A stretch of DNA of 51,819 nt from Pseudomonadota bacterium (GCA_016202695.1 JACQOE010000076.1:1-51819); one strand, 5' to 3'; counted from the stretch's first letter, positions 42,015-51,741 are shown. Notes: generated from the letters alone by a model not told the origin. Numbers and translations: made by a program.

Positions 42015-43358
42015 ATGTTCGAGAAGGTCCTGATCGCCAACCGGGGCGAGATCGCGCTTCGCATCCATCGTGCCTGCCACGAGATGGGCATTCGCACGGT
42101 CGCCGTGCACTCCACCGCCGACGCCGACGCCATGCACGTGCGCCTCGCCGACGAGAGCGTCTGCATCGGCCCGCCGCCGGCGCGCGAGAGCTACCTCAAC
42201 GCCCACGCCATCCTCTCGGCTGCGACCATCACCGATGCCGACGCGATCCATCCCGGCTACGGCTTCCTGGCCGAGAACGCCGACTTCGCGCAGATGGTCG
42301 AGGAGCACGGCTTCGGCTTCATCGGCCCCTCCTCCGAGCACATCCGGCTGATGGGCGACAAGATCGCCGCCAAGAAGAGGATGACCGAGTTCGACGTCCC
42401 CGTGGTCCCCGGCTCGGACGGGCCGGTGGCGAATGTCGAGGAGGCGCTGGCGGTGGCCAAGGAGATCGGCTACCCGGTGATGGTCAAGGCCGCGGCCGGC
42501 GGCGGCGGGCGGGGAATGAAGGTGGCCCGGGCGGCGGGCGAACTGCGCCAAGCCTTCGCCCTCGCCCGCAGCGAGGCGCTCGCCGCCTTCAACAGCGCCG
42601 AGGTCTACCTCGAACGGTTCCTCGCCCAGCCCCGCCACGTCGAGTTCCAAGTGCTCGCCGATCACCACGGCGCGGTCGTGCATTTCGGCGACCGCGACTG
42701 CTCGCTGCAGCGGCGCCACCAGAAGATGATCGAGGAGGCCCCCTCGCCCGCGCTCAATCCCGGGGAGCGCGAGCAGATGGGCCGGATCGCGAGGCGGGCG
42801 ATCGCCGCCATCGGCTATCGCAACGCCGGCACCCTCGAGTTCCTCTACGAGGACGGGAACTTCCATTTCATCGAGATGAACACCCGCCTGCAGGTCGAGC
42901 ACCCGGTGACGGAGATGAACTGCGGGATCGACCTGGTGCGCGAGCAGATCCGGCTCGCCGCCGGCGCCTCTCTCGGCTATGTCCAGGGCGACATCGTCAC
43001 CGCCGGCCACTCGATCGAGTGCCGGATCACCGCCGAGCGGCCCGACAGCTTCGCCCCCTCGCCCGGCCGGGTAACCGCCTACCATCCCCCGGGCGGGCCC
43101 GGCGTGCGGATCGATTCCGCCCTCTACGCCGGCTATACCGTGCCGCCGCACTACGACAGCCTGATCGCCAAGCTGGTCGTCCACGGCGACACCCGCGCCC
43201 GCGCGGTCCTGCGCCTCAAGCGCGCGCTCAACGAGTTCGTCATCGAGGGCGTGGAGACCACGCTCTCGCTGCATCGCCGGGTGATCGCCGAGCCCGACTT
43301 CATCAACGGCGCCTACGACATCCACTGGCTCGAGCGATTCATCGCCGAGCGGCCGTGA
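42015..43358 (+). CDS. accC: Biotin carboxylase of acetyl-CoA carboxylase
   Basis: A 447-residue ATP-grasp enzyme that carboxylates AccB-biotin. It begins with [17 protein letters not shown]. The glycine-rich ATP lid is [12 protein letters not shown], the metal and bicarbonate ligands lie in [17 protein letters not shown], and the C-terminal biotin-carboxylase domain follows. Length is normal. The stop overlaps the GTG start of aat (GTGA). Confidence 0.96.
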   Translation: MFEKVLIANRGEIALRIHRACHEMGIRTVAVHSTADADAMHVRLADESVCIGPPPARESYLNAHAILSAATITDADAIHPGYGFLAENADFAQMVEEHGFGFIGPSSEHIRLMGDKIAAKKRMTEFDVPVVPGSDGPVANVEEALAVAKEIGYPVMVKAAAGGGGRGMKVARAAGELRQAFALARSEALAAFNSAEVYLERFLAQPRHVEFQVLADHHGAVVHFGDRDCSLQRRHQKMIEEAPSPALNPGEREQMGRIARRAIAAIGYRNAGTLEFLYEDGNFHFIEMNTRLQVEHPVTEMNCGIDLVREQIRLAAGASLGYVQGDIVTAGHSIECRITAERPDSFAPSPGRVTAYHPPGGPGVRIDSALYAGYTVPPHYDSLIAKLVVHGDTRARAVLRLKRALNEFVIEGVETTLSLHRRVIAEPDFINGAYDIHWLERFIAERP

Positions 43359-44074
43359 ACCCTGCGCGCCGACGCGCGACCGCCTTGCCGCCCGTATTCG
43401 AAGTGACGCCGGAACTGGTCCTGAGGGCCTACTCCATCGGGGTCTTCCCGATGGCCGAGAGCGGCGACGATCCCGAGCTCTACTGGATCGACCCCGAGCG
43501 GCGCGGCATCCTGCCGCTGGAGGGCTTCCACGTCTCGCGCCGCCTCTCCCGCACGGTGCGCGCGAATCCCTACGAGGTGCGCGTGGATTCCGCCTTCGAC
43601 GCGGTCATCGCCGCCTGCTCCGAGCCGGTCGCGGGGCGGCCGGAGACCTGGATCAACCGCAAGATCCGGGTCCTCTACGGCGAGCTCTTCCGCCGCGGCT
43701 ACGCGCACTCGGTCGAGTGCTGGCGCGACGGCCGGCTGCAAGGCGGGCTCTACGGGGTCGCGCTCGGCGGCGCCTTCTTCGGCGAGAGCATGTTCACGCG
43801 CGCGCGCGACGCCAGCAAGGTCGCGCTCGTGCATCTGGTCGCCCGGCTCAAGGTCGGCGGCTTCTCGCTCCTCGACACCCAGTTCGTGACCAAGCACCTG
43901 ACGCAGTTCGGCGCGGTCGAGATCGCCCGCGGCGCCTACCTCGAGCGGCTCGACGCCGCGCTCAAGCTCGCGGCCGAGTTTCCGCGCGAGATCGACCCCG
44001 AGCGCCTTCGGGCGCTGCTCGCCGAGATGACGCGAACGCCCGCGCCGGCCGCCCGCGGCCGGCTTCAAGGCTGA
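43355..44074 (+). CDS. aat: Leucyl/phenylalanyl-tRNA-protein transferase
   Basis: About 239 residues. Aat moves Leu or Phe from charged tRNA to proteins with N-terminal Lys or Arg, making them substrates of ClpS-ClpAP. Typical motifs are [34 protein letters not shown]-like [23 protein letters not shown] and [18 protein letters not shown]. The GTG at 43355 overlaps the accC stop; a TTG at 43385 is an alternative. ClpS and ClpA are encoded about 4 to 7 kb away in this window. Confidence 0.94.
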   Translation: MNPARRRATALPPVFEVTPELVLRAYSIGVFPMAESGDDPELYWIDPERRGILPLEGFHVSRRLSRTVRANPYEVRVDSAFDAVIAACSEPVAGRPETWINRKIRVLYGELFRRGYAHSVECWRDGRLQGGLYGVALGGAFFGESMFTRARDASKVALVHLVARLKVGGFSLLDTQFVTKHLTQFGAVEIARGAYLERLDAALKLAAEFPREIDPERLRALLAEMTRTPAPAARGRLQG

Positions 44075-44502
44075 GGCTGAGGCCGACGCTCGGGCTGGAG
44101 CTCGCCCCCCTGCACCACGCCCGGGCCCCGGCAGTCGATGATCCAGACGTCGTAGACCGGATGCTCGAGGGCGTTGAGCGCCGGGCTGGAGGCGAACATC
44201 CAGCCGCGAAACAGGCTCACCGTGGGCTCGCCCCGGCGCGTCTCCCAGATCTCGAGGAAGGCGGCGCTCTCCGGGGGCTCCTCGGGCGGGCGCTTGCGGC
44301 AGGCGCGGGCGACGATCTCGAGGGTGCCGAAGCCCACCACCTCGCCGACCGGGGCCTCGATCGTGCTTACCCGCGCGGTCACCTTGTCGAGCGCGCGCAG
44401 GACCGCCCGGTCCATCCCCTGGCCCTGGGCGGCGAGCGGCGCCGGGACGAGGAGCGCGAGGAGGAGCGCAGCCGCGCCGGCGAGGATGGGCCGCGCCCTC
44501 AT
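44065..44502 (-). CDS. Secreted DUF2155-domain protein
   Basis: A 145-residue protein with a signal peptide (residues 1-25, [21 protein letters not shown]). The mature part has the DUF2155 signature: [45 protein letters not shown] and [28 protein letters not shown], including two conserved cysteines. Function is unknown, but the gene regularly sits near aat and the NDUFA12 gene in alphaproteobacteria. It overlaps the end of aat by 10 bp and the upstream gene by 4 bp. Confidence 0.88.
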   Translation of the reverse strand: MRARPILAGAAALLLALLVPAPLAAQGQGMDRAVLRALDKVTARVSTIEAPVGEVVGFGTLEIVARACRKRPPEEPPESAAFLEIWETRRGEPTVSLFRGWMFASSPALNALEHPVYDVWIIDCRGPGVVQGGELQPERRPQPQP

Positions 44503-44771
44503 GCCTTGCGATAGGGATTGACGAGCGAGTCGACCAGCGCCCCGAGCACCGCGCGCACCTGGGCCTCGTCGCAGCCGATCAGCACCGCATCCTCGAGCAG
44601 CTCCTGGCAGAGAGCGCGGACCTCGGCCAGGTTCTCGTCCAGCACCTTGATCTTCTCGCGGCAGGAGAGAGGCTCGCCCGCGGGCGTTCGCCACACCACC
44701 CCGGCCTCGGGCCGGGCCGGCCGGGCGGGGACGGCGGCCCCCCCGCCCGATGCCTTCGCGTCCTTCGCCAT
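44499..44771 (-). CDS. Small conserved protein of unknown function
   Basis: A 90-residue cytoplasmic protein. After a low-complexity start, residues 30-90 form a compact, probably helical domain (SCREKIKVLDENLAEVRALCQELLEDAVLIGCDEAQVR...LVNPYRK). I do not recognise a named family, though it looks like a conserved alphaproteobacterial protein. Its stop overlaps the DUF2155 start (ATGA), so the two are translationally coupled. Confidence 0.7.
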   Translation of the reverse strand: MAKDAKASGGGAAVPARPARPEAGVVWRTPAGEPLSCREKIKVLDENLAEVRALCQELLEDAVLIGCDEAQVRAVLGALVDSLVNPYRKA

Positions 44772-44814
44772 CGCCTCGCGTCCGTCCTCGCCCCGCCCGG
44801 CAATGCACCCCTGA

Positions 44815-44843
44815 GATATAGAGCCTTTTCCTATCGGATTGAA
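44815..44843 (-). promoter_or_regulatory. Possible promoter of the small gene and DUF2155 pair
   Basis: On the minus strand TTCAAT (44838-44843) and TATATC (44815-44820) are 17 bp apart, about 44 bp before the start at 44771. The rest of the gap to 45049 shows nothing recognisable. Confidence 0.45.
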
Positions 44844-45049
44844 CCGGCTGCGTTGCGCGCGGGCGAGGCGATCCGCAAGGCGCGCCGCGAAGAGCGATGC
44901 GGGGCCATCGGTCGAGCGGCGCAACGCCGCGGGCGCCCGCCCCCGCGCAACCCCATGGGGCCGGGATCGGGCGGGGGCGGAAGCGGGCGTTCCGCCCGTA
45001 GGTTTCGGGGTTCCAGTCGCGAGGGGCGTGGCCGGCTCGGCCGCCGGCC

Positions 45050-45553
45050 TCACTTCCCCGCCCCCTGCGCGGCGGGGCCCTTGGTCCCGGCCTCGCCCCC
45101 GCCGCCCTTCGAGTCGGTGACGCTAAAGATGAACTTGCCGATCAGTTGCTCGAGGCTGACCGAGGACTGGGTGAACTTGATCGTCTCGCCTTCCTTCAGC
45201 ATGCGGGTGTCGGCGCCGGGCACCAGGGCCAGATACTTGCCGCCCAGCAGGCCGTCGCTGAGAATCTGCGCCGAGCTGTCCGCCGGCAGCTTGACCGACG
45301 GGTCGATGGTCATGCTCACCACCGCGAGGTAGGTCTCGGGATCGAGCGTCTGCCCGGCCACCGTGCCGACCTTGACCCCGCTCAGGCGCACGTCGTTGCC
45401 GATCAGGAGGCCGTCGACGCGGTCGAACTTGGCGTTCAGGACATAGCCGCTCCGGGCACCGATGTCGGTGGTGGTGAAGGCGAAGACGAGAAACAGCGCC
45501 GCGACCACCAGCACCACCGCGCCCATGACGGTCTCGATCAGGTTCCTGCCCAT
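45050..45553 (-). CDS. mlaD: MlaD-type phospholipid transport protein
   Basis: A 167-residue MCE protein. One N-terminal membrane helix (residues 7-26) anchors the MCE domain (about 35-115), which has GYVLNAKFDRVDGLLIGNDVRLSGVKVGTV and LPADSSAQILSDGLLGGKYLAL. MlaD hexamers carry lipid between the inner membrane transporter and the periplasmic carrier. The other mla genes are not in this window; in alphaproteobacteria mlaD is often found apart, near NDUFA12, as here. Confidence 0.92.
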   Translation of the reverse strand: MGRNLIETVMGAVVLVVAALFLVFAFTTTDIGARSGYVLNAKFDRVDGLLIGNDVRLSGVKVGTVAGQTLDPETYLAVVSMTIDPSVKLPADSSAQILSDGLLGGKYLALVPGADTRMLKEGETIKFTQSSVSLEQLIGKFIFSVTDSKGGGGEAGTKGPAAQGAGK

Positions 45554-45583
45554 GCGCCCCGCCCTCGTTCCCCGGCGCCGCGC

Positions 45584-45943
45584 TCAGGCGGGGCGCCAGG
45601 GCTCGTAGTCGCCCGTGGCGCGGGCCCGCCGGCCGCCCTCGAGATCGTGTCCCGGCGGGCGATAGGCGGCGCCTGTGCCGCTGACGTTCGGCTGGTGCGC
45701 CTTCTGCCAGGGCTTGGCCGCCACCAGCCGCGCGTCGAGCGGCTCGTCGGCGGTGTGATGGAGCCAAGCGTGCCACTCGGGCGGAACCGTCGAGGCCTCG
45801 GGCTCGCCCTTGTAGATCACCCAGCGCCGCTCGATCCGCGGGCCCTTGCGCGCCTTGACCCGGTAGTAGCGGTTGCCGAAGGCGTCCTTGCCCACGAACT
45901 CGCCGCGGAACCAGGTGTAGAGGAGCGTACCCAGGGTGGCCAT
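45584..45943 (-). CDS. NADH:ubiquinone oxidoreductase subunit NDUFA12 homologue
   Basis: A 119-residue supernumerary complex I subunit, shared by alphaproteobacteria and mitochondria. The conserved part is TWFRGEFVGKDAFGNRYYRVK, RRWVIYKGEPEASTVPPEWHAWLHHTADEPL and the tail PWQKAHQPNVSGTGAAYRP. It stabilises the complex I arm. It is co-directional with mlaD (30 bp). Confidence 0.94.
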   Translation of the reverse strand: MATLGTLLYTWFRGEFVGKDAFGNRYYRVKARKGPRIERRWVIYKGEPEASTVPPEWHAWLHHTADEPLDARLVAAKPWQKAHQPNVSGTGAAYRPPGHDLEGGRRARATGDYEPWRPA

Positions 45944-46158
45944 GCCGCGAACCCCTCGAAGTCTGTCGCCCCGCCCCCGCCGGGGGCGTCCGGCGCCCGC
46001 GGGACTATTGCACTTGAGGCCACGCGCGTCCAGCCTTGAGGCGCGCGCCAACCCTGGATCGCGAGGCGGGGCGCGACTATCCTCGGGTCGCCCCCGGCGC
46101 CCTGGTCGCGCCGGGGGCGCGCGATCCTCTTACCCCGCGACGACAAGGAGCAGAAACG

Positions 46159-46626
46159 ATGGCCGGCAAGATCGACGCACGCCTGAAGGAACTCGGGATC
46201 GAGCTGCCCGAGGCCCCGAGCCCGGTTGCCAACTACGTCCCCTTCGTGCGCGTGGGCAGCCTCCTGTTCCTCGCCGGCCAGATTCCGCTCAAGGGCGGCA
46301 AGCTGGCCTTCGCCGGCAAGGTCGGGGGCGGGCTCTCGCTCGCCGAGGGGCAGCAGGCGGCGCGGCTCTGCGCCCTCAACGCCCTCGCCCAGGCGAAGGC
46401 GGCCTGCGGCGGCGACCTCGACCGGGTGAGGCGGTGCGTGAAGCTCACCGGCTTCATCGCCAGCGGGCCCGAGTTTACCGACCACGCCAAGGTGATGAAC
46501 GCGGCCTCGGACCTGATGGTCGCGGTGTTCGGCGACGCCGGCCGGCACGGCCGAACCTCGGTGGGCGCGCCGTCGCTCCCCCTCGACGCCGCGGTCGAGG
46601 TGGAGGCCGTGTTCGAGATCGCCTGA
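46159..46626 (+). CDS. RidA/YjgF-family enamine/imine deaminase
   Basis: A 155-residue protein of the RidA superfamily, which hydrolyses reactive enamines and imines formed by PLP enzymes. It has PSPVANYVPFVRVGSLLFLAGQIPL and VKLTGFIAS-GPEFTDHAKVMNAASDLMVAVFG. The usual catalytic arginine of RidA proper is not seen in the expected R-x-x-V position near residue 105, so it belongs to another Rid subgroup. AAGGAG lies 8 bp before the ATG at 46159. Confidence 0.88.
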   Translation: MAGKIDARLKELGIELPEAPSPVANYVPFVRVGSLLFLAGQIPLKGGKLAFAGKVGGGLSLAEGQQAARLCALNALAQAKAACGGDLDRVRRCVKLTGFIASGPEFTDHAKVMNAASDLMVAVFGDAGRHGRTSVGAPSLPLDAAVEVEAVFEIA

Positions 46627-46678
46627 GGCGGCGGGGCTCGCCCGCGGGCCGGCCGCACGGGGCGGGGCGAGGGGCGCG

Positions 46679-47869
46679 ATGCCGGACGGCGGCGAGCCGA
46701 TCTCGGTCGAGGTCAAGGGCGCGATCGCCGAGATCGCGTCCGCCGACTGGGACGCCTGCGCCGGCCCCGACAACCCCTTCGTCGGCCACGCCTTCCTCGC
46801 CGCGCTCGAGGAGAGCGGCGCGGCCTCGGCCCGCACCGGCTGGCGACCCTGCCACCTTCTCGCGCGCGGGGCCGACGGGCGCCTCCTCGGCGTCGCCCCG
46901 GCCTACGCCAAGAGCCACTCCTTCGGCGAGTACGTCTTCGACCACGGCTGGGCCGAGGCCTATGAGCGGGCGGGCGGAAGCTACTACCCCAAGCTGCAGA
47001 TCGCGATCCCCTTCACCCCGGTCTCCGGCCCGCGGCTGATGGTGGCGCCGGGCGCGCCCGCCGGCGCGGTCAGGGGGGCGCTGGCGGCGGCGGCGGTGGA
47101 GATCACCCGCCGGCTCGGCCTCTCCTCGGCGCATGCCACCTTCCTCCCCCGCCCCGAATGCGAGCGGCTGGTCGAGGCCGGCTGGCTTCCCCGCCTCGGC
47201 TACCAGTTCCACTGGCGGAACCGCGGCTACGAGGGCTTCGAGGACTTCCTCTCCGCCCTCGCCTCGCGCAAGCGCAAGACGATCCGCAAGGAGCGCGAGC
47301 GGGCGCGGGCGAGCGGCGCCGTGATCCGGACGCTCCGCGGCGCCGACATCAAGCGCCGCCACTGGGACGCCTTCCACCGCTTCTACCTGGAGACGGTCGA
47401 GCGCAAGTGGGCCTACGCCTACCTCAACCGCGCTTTCTTCCGCCGCCTGGGCGAGGCGCTGGGCGACAAGGTGGTGCTGTTTCTGGCCGAGGTCGAGGGC
47501 GAGCCGGTGGCGGGGGCGCTCAACCTCGTCGGCGGAGACACCCTCTACGGGCGCCTCTGGGGCGGGCGCGACGCGCCCCCCTTCCTCCACTTCGAGGCCT
47601 GCTACTACCGGGCGATCGAGTTCGCGATCGAGAACCGGCTGCGGCGGGTCGAGGCGGGGGCGCAGGGGCCGCACAAGATCCAGCGCGGATACCTGCCGGT
47701 CGAGACCTTGAGCGCCCATTGGATCGCCGACCAGGGCCTGCGCCGGGCGGTGGCGAATTTTCTCGCCCGCGAGCGCGAGGCGGTGGCCGAGGAGATGGCG
47801 GGGCTGGCGGGGCTGTCACCCTATCGCCGGGCCGAGGGCGAGTCGCCGCCGGACGCTCGCGGCGACTAG
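46679..47869 (+). CDS. DUF482 / FemAB-like acyltransferase
   Basis: A 396-residue protein with two GNAT-like halves, like FemAB peptidyltransferases. Typical blocks are NPFVGHAFLAALEESGA, PAYAKSHSFGEYVFDHGWAEAYERAGG-SYYPKLQ, RKRKTIRKERERA and GPHKIQRGYLPVETLSAHWI. This is the COG3146 family, of unknown substrate but often suggested to act in envelope metabolism. It lies 52 bp after ridA on the same strand. Confidence 0.88.
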   Translation: MPDGGEPISVEVKGAIAEIASADWDACAGPDNPFVGHAFLAALEESGAASARTGWRPCHLLARGADGRLLGVAPAYAKSHSFGEYVFDHGWAEAYERAGGSYYPKLQIAIPFTPVSGPRLMVAPGAPAGAVRGALAAAAVEITRRLGLSSAHATFLPRPECERLVEAGWLPRLGYQFHWRNRGYEGFEDFLSALASRKRKTIRKERERARASGAVIRTLRGADIKRRHWDAFHRFYLETVERKWAYAYLNRAFFRRLGEALGDKVVLFLAEVEGEPVAGALNLVGGDTLYGRLWGGRDAPPFLHFEACYYRAIEFAIENRLRRVEAGAQGPHKIQRGYLPVETLSAHWIADQGLRRAVANFLAREREAVAEEMAGLAGLSPYRRAEGESPPDARGD

Positions 47870-47908
47870 TGCATTGACCGATTCGCAGGATACAGGGCCA
47901 TGCTCATA

Positions 47909-47994
47909 CCGTCATGCCCGCGAAAGCGGGCATCCAGGACGGCGGCACCGGCATTTCCGCAGCCCCTGGACCCCCGCTTTCGCGGGGGTGACGG
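47909..47994. repeat. Paired-hairpin palindromic repeat
   Basis: An 86-bp element bounded by CCGTCA and TGACGG. It holds two GC stems: GCCCGC-GAAA-GCGGGC (47916-47931) and CCCCCGC-TTTC-GCGGGGG (47971-47988), whose loops are GAAA on opposite strands, so the whole is roughly a large palindrome. Elements of this form are dispersed in many alphaproteobacterial genomes. It lies between the convergent acyltransferase and clpA genes and may also end transcription from both sides. Confidence 0.8.
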
Positions 47995-48057
47995 AAGCGG
48001 AGCGGGCCGGGCGGTGCCCCTTTTGTTTGCGTCGGTACTCTAGCGACCCGCCCCGCC

Positions 48058-50361
48058 TCAGCGGGCGTCGATCAGCGCCGGCACCTGGCCCTTGGGGCCG
48101 TCGCCCCCGTCCTTGGGATAGCGGAAGACGACCTTGTCGTCCTCGATCTCGACCCGCACCAGGCCGCCCTTGGCGAGGCGCCCGAAGAGGAGCTCCTCGG
48201 CGAGCGGCTTCTTGATGTGCTCCTGGATGACGCGGGCGAGCGGGCGGGCCCCGTAGAGCCGGTTGTAGCCCTTGCGGGCGAGCCAGGCGCGGGCCTCCTC
48301 CGAGAGCTCGATCGCGACGTTGCGGTCGGCGAGCTGGGCCTCGAGCTGGATGATGAACTTATCGACCACCCGCGAGACCACCTCGGGGGCAAGGCTGGCG
48401 AAGGTGATGATCGCATCCAGCCGGTTGCGGAACTCGGGCGTGAACATCCGCTGGATCGCCTCCTGGTCATCGCCCAACCGCTCCTCGCGCTCGAAGCCGA
48501 TCGCCGGCTTGGCGAGGTCGGAGGCGCCGGCGTTGGTGGTCATGATCAGGACGACGTTGCGGAAGTCCACCGTCTTGCCGTTGTGGTCGGTGAGCTTGCC
48601 GTAGTCCATCACCTGGAGAAGGATGTTGAAGAGGTCGAGATGCGCCTTCTCGATCTCGTCCAGGAGCAGCACGCAGTGCGGGTGCTGATCGATGGCGTCG
48701 GTCAAGAGCCCGCCCTGGTCGAAGCCGACGTAGCCGGGCGGCGCGCCGATCAGGCGCGAGACCGAGTGGCGCTCCATGTACTCCGACATGTCGAAGCGGG
48801 TGATCTCGATGCCCATGGTGCGGGCGAGCTGGCGCGCGACCTCGGTCTTGCCCACCCCGGTGGGGCCGGAGAAGAGGTAGCAGCCGATCGGCTTCTCGGG
48901 CTCGCGCAGCCCGGCGCGGGAGAGCTTGATCGCGTTGGCCAGCGCCTCGATCGCCCTGTCCTGGCCGAAGACCATGGTCTTGAGGTCGCGATCGAGGTTG
49001 CGCATGACCTCGGCGTCGTCCTTGGAGACGCTCTTCGGCGGGATGCGGGCGATCTTGGCCACCACCTCCTCGATGTCCTTGACCGTGACCACCTTCCGCC
49101 GGCGGCTCTCGGGCAGGAGCATGCGCGAGGCGCCCACCTCGTCGATCACGTCGATGGCCTTGTCGGGGAGCTTGCGGTCGTTGATGTAGCGCGCCGCCAG
49201 CTCCACCGCGGCGCGGATCGCCTCCTCGGTGTAGCGGACCTTGTGATGGCGCTCGTAGTAGGGCTTGAGGCCCTTGAGTATCTTCACCGTGTCGGCGACC
49301 GTGGGCTCGTTGATGTCGATCTTCTGGAAGCGGCGGACCAGCGCGCGGTCCTTCTCGAAGTGGTTGCGGAACTCCTTGTAGGTGGTCGAGCCGACGCAGC
49401 GGATGTTGCCCGAGGCGAGCGCCGGCTTGAGCAGGTTCGAGGCGTCCATCGCCCCGCCGCTGGTGGCGCCGGCGCCGATCACGGTGTGGATCTCGTCGAT
49501 GAACAGGATCGCGCCGGGGAGCGCCTCGAGCTCGGCGATCACCGCCTTCATGCGCTCCTCGAAGTCGCCGCGATAGCGGGTGCCGGCGAGGAGCGCACCC
49601 ATGTCGAGGGCGTAGATGGTGGCGTTGGCCAGCACCTCCGGCACCTCGCCGCGGACGATCCGCCGCGCCAGCCCCTCGGCGATCGCGGTCTTGCCCACGC
49701 CCGGTTCGCCGACGTAGAGCGGGTTGTTCTTGTTGCGCCGGCACAGGATCTGGATCGTGCGCTCGATCTCGGACTCACGGCCGATGAGCGGGTCGATCTT
49801 GCCCTCGGCGGCCTTGCGGTTGAGGTTGACGCAGTAGGCGCCGAGCGCCTCCTGGCCGCGGCGGACCACCTTCTCGGCCGCCGCGTCCTCGTCGGCGCCG
49901 CTCACCCCCCGGGTCTGGCCGGCGCCGGCGACCTTGGCGATCCCGTGCGAGATGTAGTTGACGGCGTCGAGCCGGGTCATGTCCTGCAGCTGCAGGAAGT
50001 AGACGGCGTGGGACTCGCGCTCGGAGAAGATCGCCACCACTACGTTCGCCCCCGTCACCTCCTCGCGGCCCGAGGACTGGACGTGGATCGCGGCGCGCTG
50101 GATGACCCGCTGGAAGCCGGCGGTCGGCTTGGGATCCTCGATCCGCCCGCCGCCCAGTCCCTTGAGCTCGTTGTCGACGAAGTCGAGGAGGTCGCGGCGC
50201 AACCGCTCGACGTTCACCCCGCAGGCCTTGAAGACGGCGAGCGAGTCCTGGTCCTCGGTCAGGGAGAGGAGGAGATGCTCGAGCGTCGCATACTCGTGGC
50301 GCCGCTCGCTCGCCAAGGCGAGCGCCCGATGCAGGCTCTGTTCCAGGTTACGGGACAGCAC
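48058..50361 (-). CDS. clpA: ATP-dependent Clp protease ATP-binding subunit ClpA
   Basis: A 767-residue AAA+ unfoldase that feeds proteins to ClpP. It has the N-terminal double repeat (about 1-145) that binds ClpS, a first AAA domain (Walker [14 protein letters not shown], Walker B ILFIDEIH) and a second ([23 protein letters not shown]). The IGF loop in KPAIGFERE docks on ClpP. It lies 33 bp after clpS, the usual order. With Aat it forms the N-degron pathway. Confidence 0.96.
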   Translation of the reverse strand: MLSRNLEQSLHRALALASERRHEYATLEHLLLSLTEDQDSLAVFKACGVNVERLRRDLLDFVDNELKGLGGGRIEDPKPTAGFQRVIQRAAIHVQSSGREEVTGANVVVAIFSERESHAVYFLQLQDMTRLDAVNYISHGIAKVAGAGQTRGVSGADEDAAAEKVVRRGQEALGAYCVNLNRKAAEGKIDPLIGRESEIERTIQILCRRNKNNPLYVGEPGVGKTAIAEGLARRIVRGEVPEVLANATIYALDMGALLAGTRYRGDFEERMKAVIAELEALPGAILFIDEIHTVIGAGATSGGAMDASNLLKPALASGNIRCVGSTTYKEFRNHFEKDRALVRRFQKIDINEPTVADTVKILKGLKPYYERHHKVRYTEEAIRAAVELAARYINDRKLPDKAIDVIDEVGASRMLLPESRRRKVVTVKDIEEVVAKIARIPPKSVSKDDAEVMRNLDRDLKTMVFGQDRAIEALANAIKLSRAGLREPEKPIGCYLFSGPTGVGKTEVARQLARTMGIEITRFDMSEYMERHSVSRLIGAPPGYVGFDQGGLLTDAIDQHPHCVLLLDEIEKAHLDLFNILLQVMDYGKLTDHNGKTVDFRNVVLIMTTNAGASDLAKPAIGFEREERLGDDQEAIQRMFTPEFRNRLDAIITFASLAPEVVSRVVDKFIIQLEAQLADRNVAIELSEEARAWLARKGYNRLYGARPLARVIQEHIKKPLAEELLFGRLAKGGLVRVEIEDDKVVFRYPKDGGDGPKGQVPALIDAR

Positions 50362-50394
50362 AGGCGCGGCTCCTATTCCTCTCGTCCGGTTCGC

Positions 50395-50721
50395 TCATTC
50401 CTTCTCGATCGTGCACTGGAGCGGGTGCTGGTGCTGACGGGCGAGGTCCATCACCTGGTTGACCTTGGTCTCCGCCACCTCGTAGGTGAAGATGCCGCAC
50501 ACCCCCACCCCGCGGCGATGCACATGCAACATGATGCGGGTCGCCTCCTCGCGGCTCTTGCCAAAGAACCGCTCGAGCACGTGGACGACGAACTCCATCG
50601 GCGTGTAGTCGTCGTTCAGCATCAGAACCTTGTACATGGACGGCTTCTTCGTCTTCGGCCGGGTCTTGATGACGACGCCGGTCTGGGGTCCATGTCCAGG
50701 GGTCTTGTCGCTCGCAGTCAT
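50395..50721 (-). CDS. clpS: ClpS adaptor protein
   Basis: A 108-residue adaptor that binds N-terminal Leu, Phe, Tyr or Trp and hands such proteins to ClpA. The start is disordered; the core has [56 protein letters not shown], with the Asn-Asp-Asp and Met that line the binding pocket. It is directly upstream of clpA and probably co-transcribed. Confidence 0.96.
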   Translation of the reverse strand: MTASDKTPGHGPQTGVVIKTRPKTKKPSMYKVLMLNDDYTPMEFVVHVLERFFGKSREEATRIMLHVHRRGVGVCGIFTYEVAETKVNQVMDLARQHQHPLQCTIEKE

Positions 50722-50781
50722 GGTCTCGATGGTCCGTGTCCACTTGCCGCCGACTCTCCGCTCTACCTCCTTCAGCGTCCT

Positions 50782-50809
50782 ATTGTTCGCAAATTTCCGA
50801 GCAGGGCAA
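50782..50809 (-). promoter_or_regulatory. Possible clpS-clpA promoter
   Basis: On the minus strand TTGCCC (50804-50809) and AACAAT (50782-50787) are 16 bp apart, about 60 bp before clpS. An AAGGAGG at 50768-50774 is too far from the ATG to serve it. Apart from this and the phasin terminator, nothing is seen in the 330 bp before the phasin gene. Confidence 0.35.
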
Positions 50810-50943
50810 CGGGAATCCGGGTGTGGGTATTCAAGCGCGCTCGTGTTACCGCCCGGTTAACTCGGGCTCTCTCGCCTGGATCGAGGGCACCCCCCGGCCG
50901 CACCGGCGCGGCCCCAGTCAGGGATATAGGTCAAGGGCGGACA

Positions 50944-50975
50944 ATAAAAAAGCCCGGTGGCGGCGCGCCACCGGG
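50944..50975 (-). terminator. Rho-independent terminator after the phasin gene
   Basis: CCCGGTGGCG (50953-50962) and CGCCACCGGG (50966-50975) form a perfect 10-bp stem with a 3-nt loop; on the minus strand CTTTTTTATTG follows. It is the strongest terminator in the window and separates the phasin gene from clpS. Confidence 0.9.
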
Positions 50976-51050
50976 TGGTCCTCGGCGTGGCTGCGGCGCG
51001 CGCGGGTCGGGCGCGCCGCAAGGCGGGCGGCGGGCCGGGCTCGGAGGCTC

Positions 51051-51599
51051 TCAGGGCTGACGCGGCGCGCGCAGGGTCTTGACCGTCGCCTTGAGGCGCT
51101 GCGCGATCGGCGCCGAGGCCTCCTCGAAAACCTTGGCCGTCATCGCGGCGAGCGCGGCGCTCTCCTCGGCCCAGGCGTCGACCCCGGCCTTGGCGAGCTG
51201 GCTCTGGGCGCGCACCGCCTCCTGGAATGTCTTCGCCTTCAGCACCTCCTGGATCCTGCCGGCGCCGTCGCGCAGCGTCTTCTGGGTGCTGGCCAGCCAG
51301 AAGCGCCCGACCTTCTGCGCCCCCTGGCCGAGGACGGTACCCGACCGAACCATCGCCTTCAGGTTCTCGCGGCCGAAGACGAAGAGGTCGTCGAGGTCCT
51401 CGATCGCCCGCTGCCCGGCCCCGGTGGTCGCCTCGAAGCTGCGGCAGGTGGCGGCGATCGCCTGCTCGATGCCCTCGGCGGTGGCCGCCCCCGCCGTGGC
51501 CACGCTCGTCCCGGCCTCGGCGGCGTGCTCGATCCGGGGCGCGCCCGCCGCCGGCTTGGAGCGGGTCGATTTCGCCGGCTTCCGCGTCGCGGTGCTCAT
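51051..51599 (-). CDS. Phasin (polyhydroxyalkanoate granule protein)
   Basis: A 182-residue, mainly helical protein with a lysine/alanine-rich start. The core (about 50-165) matches phasin_2: AAEGIEQAIAATCRSFEATTGAGQRAIEDLDDLFVFGRENLKAMVRSG and QEAVRAQSQLAKAGVDAWAEES. Phasins coat PHB granules. The ATG at 51599 follows GGAGG; the frame is open upstream to 51686, but that part would include the promoter region. It has its own strong promoter and terminator, fitting an abundant, regulated protein. Confidence 0.88.
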   Translation of the reverse strand: MSTATRKPAKSTRSKPAAGAPRIEHAAEAGTSVATAGAATAEGIEQAIAATCRSFEATTGAGQRAIEDLDDLFVFGRENLKAMVRSGTVLGQGAQKVGRFWLASTQKTLRDGAGRIQEVLKAKTFQEAVRAQSQLAKAGVDAWAEESAALAAMTAKVFEEASAPIAQRLKATVKTLRAPRQP

Positions 51600-51684
51600 G
51601 CTCGCCCTCCGTTGCTGCTGGCGCCACCAGGCGGCCGACAAAGCCCGCCGTCGATGCGGCGGCGCAAAATTGAATTCCGATAGC

Positions 51685-51713
51685 ATAACAATACGAAACG
51701 ACCTTTATGTCAA
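51685..51713 (-). promoter_or_regulatory. Phasin gene promoter
   Basis: On the minus strand a perfect TTGACA (51708-51713) and TGTTAT (51685-51690) are 17 bp apart, the best sigma70-type promoter in the window. Transcription would begin near 51678, giving an 80-nt leader. Confidence 0.75.
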
Positions 51714-51714
51714 C

Positions 51715-51737
51715 GTAATTGTGCGACGCACAATTAC
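51715..51737. promoter_or_regulatory. Perfect 10-bp inverted repeat next to the phasin -35 box
   Basis: GTAATTGTGC and GCACAATTAC are exact complements around GAC. The repeat begins one base upstream of the -35 hexamer. Its centre, TGC-N3-GCA, resembles the TGC/GCA dyads described for the PHB-sensing repressor PhaR at phasin promoters, so PhaR is the leading candidate. It also follows the stop of the gene to the right, but it is AT-rich with no T-tract, so it is a poor terminator. Confidence 0.6.
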
Positions 51738-51741
51738 CCGT

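Noticed and set aside
48217..51060. Long plus-strand frame opposite clpA and clpS
   Set aside because: No domain or start signal; it mirrors clpA codons and is a compositional shadow.
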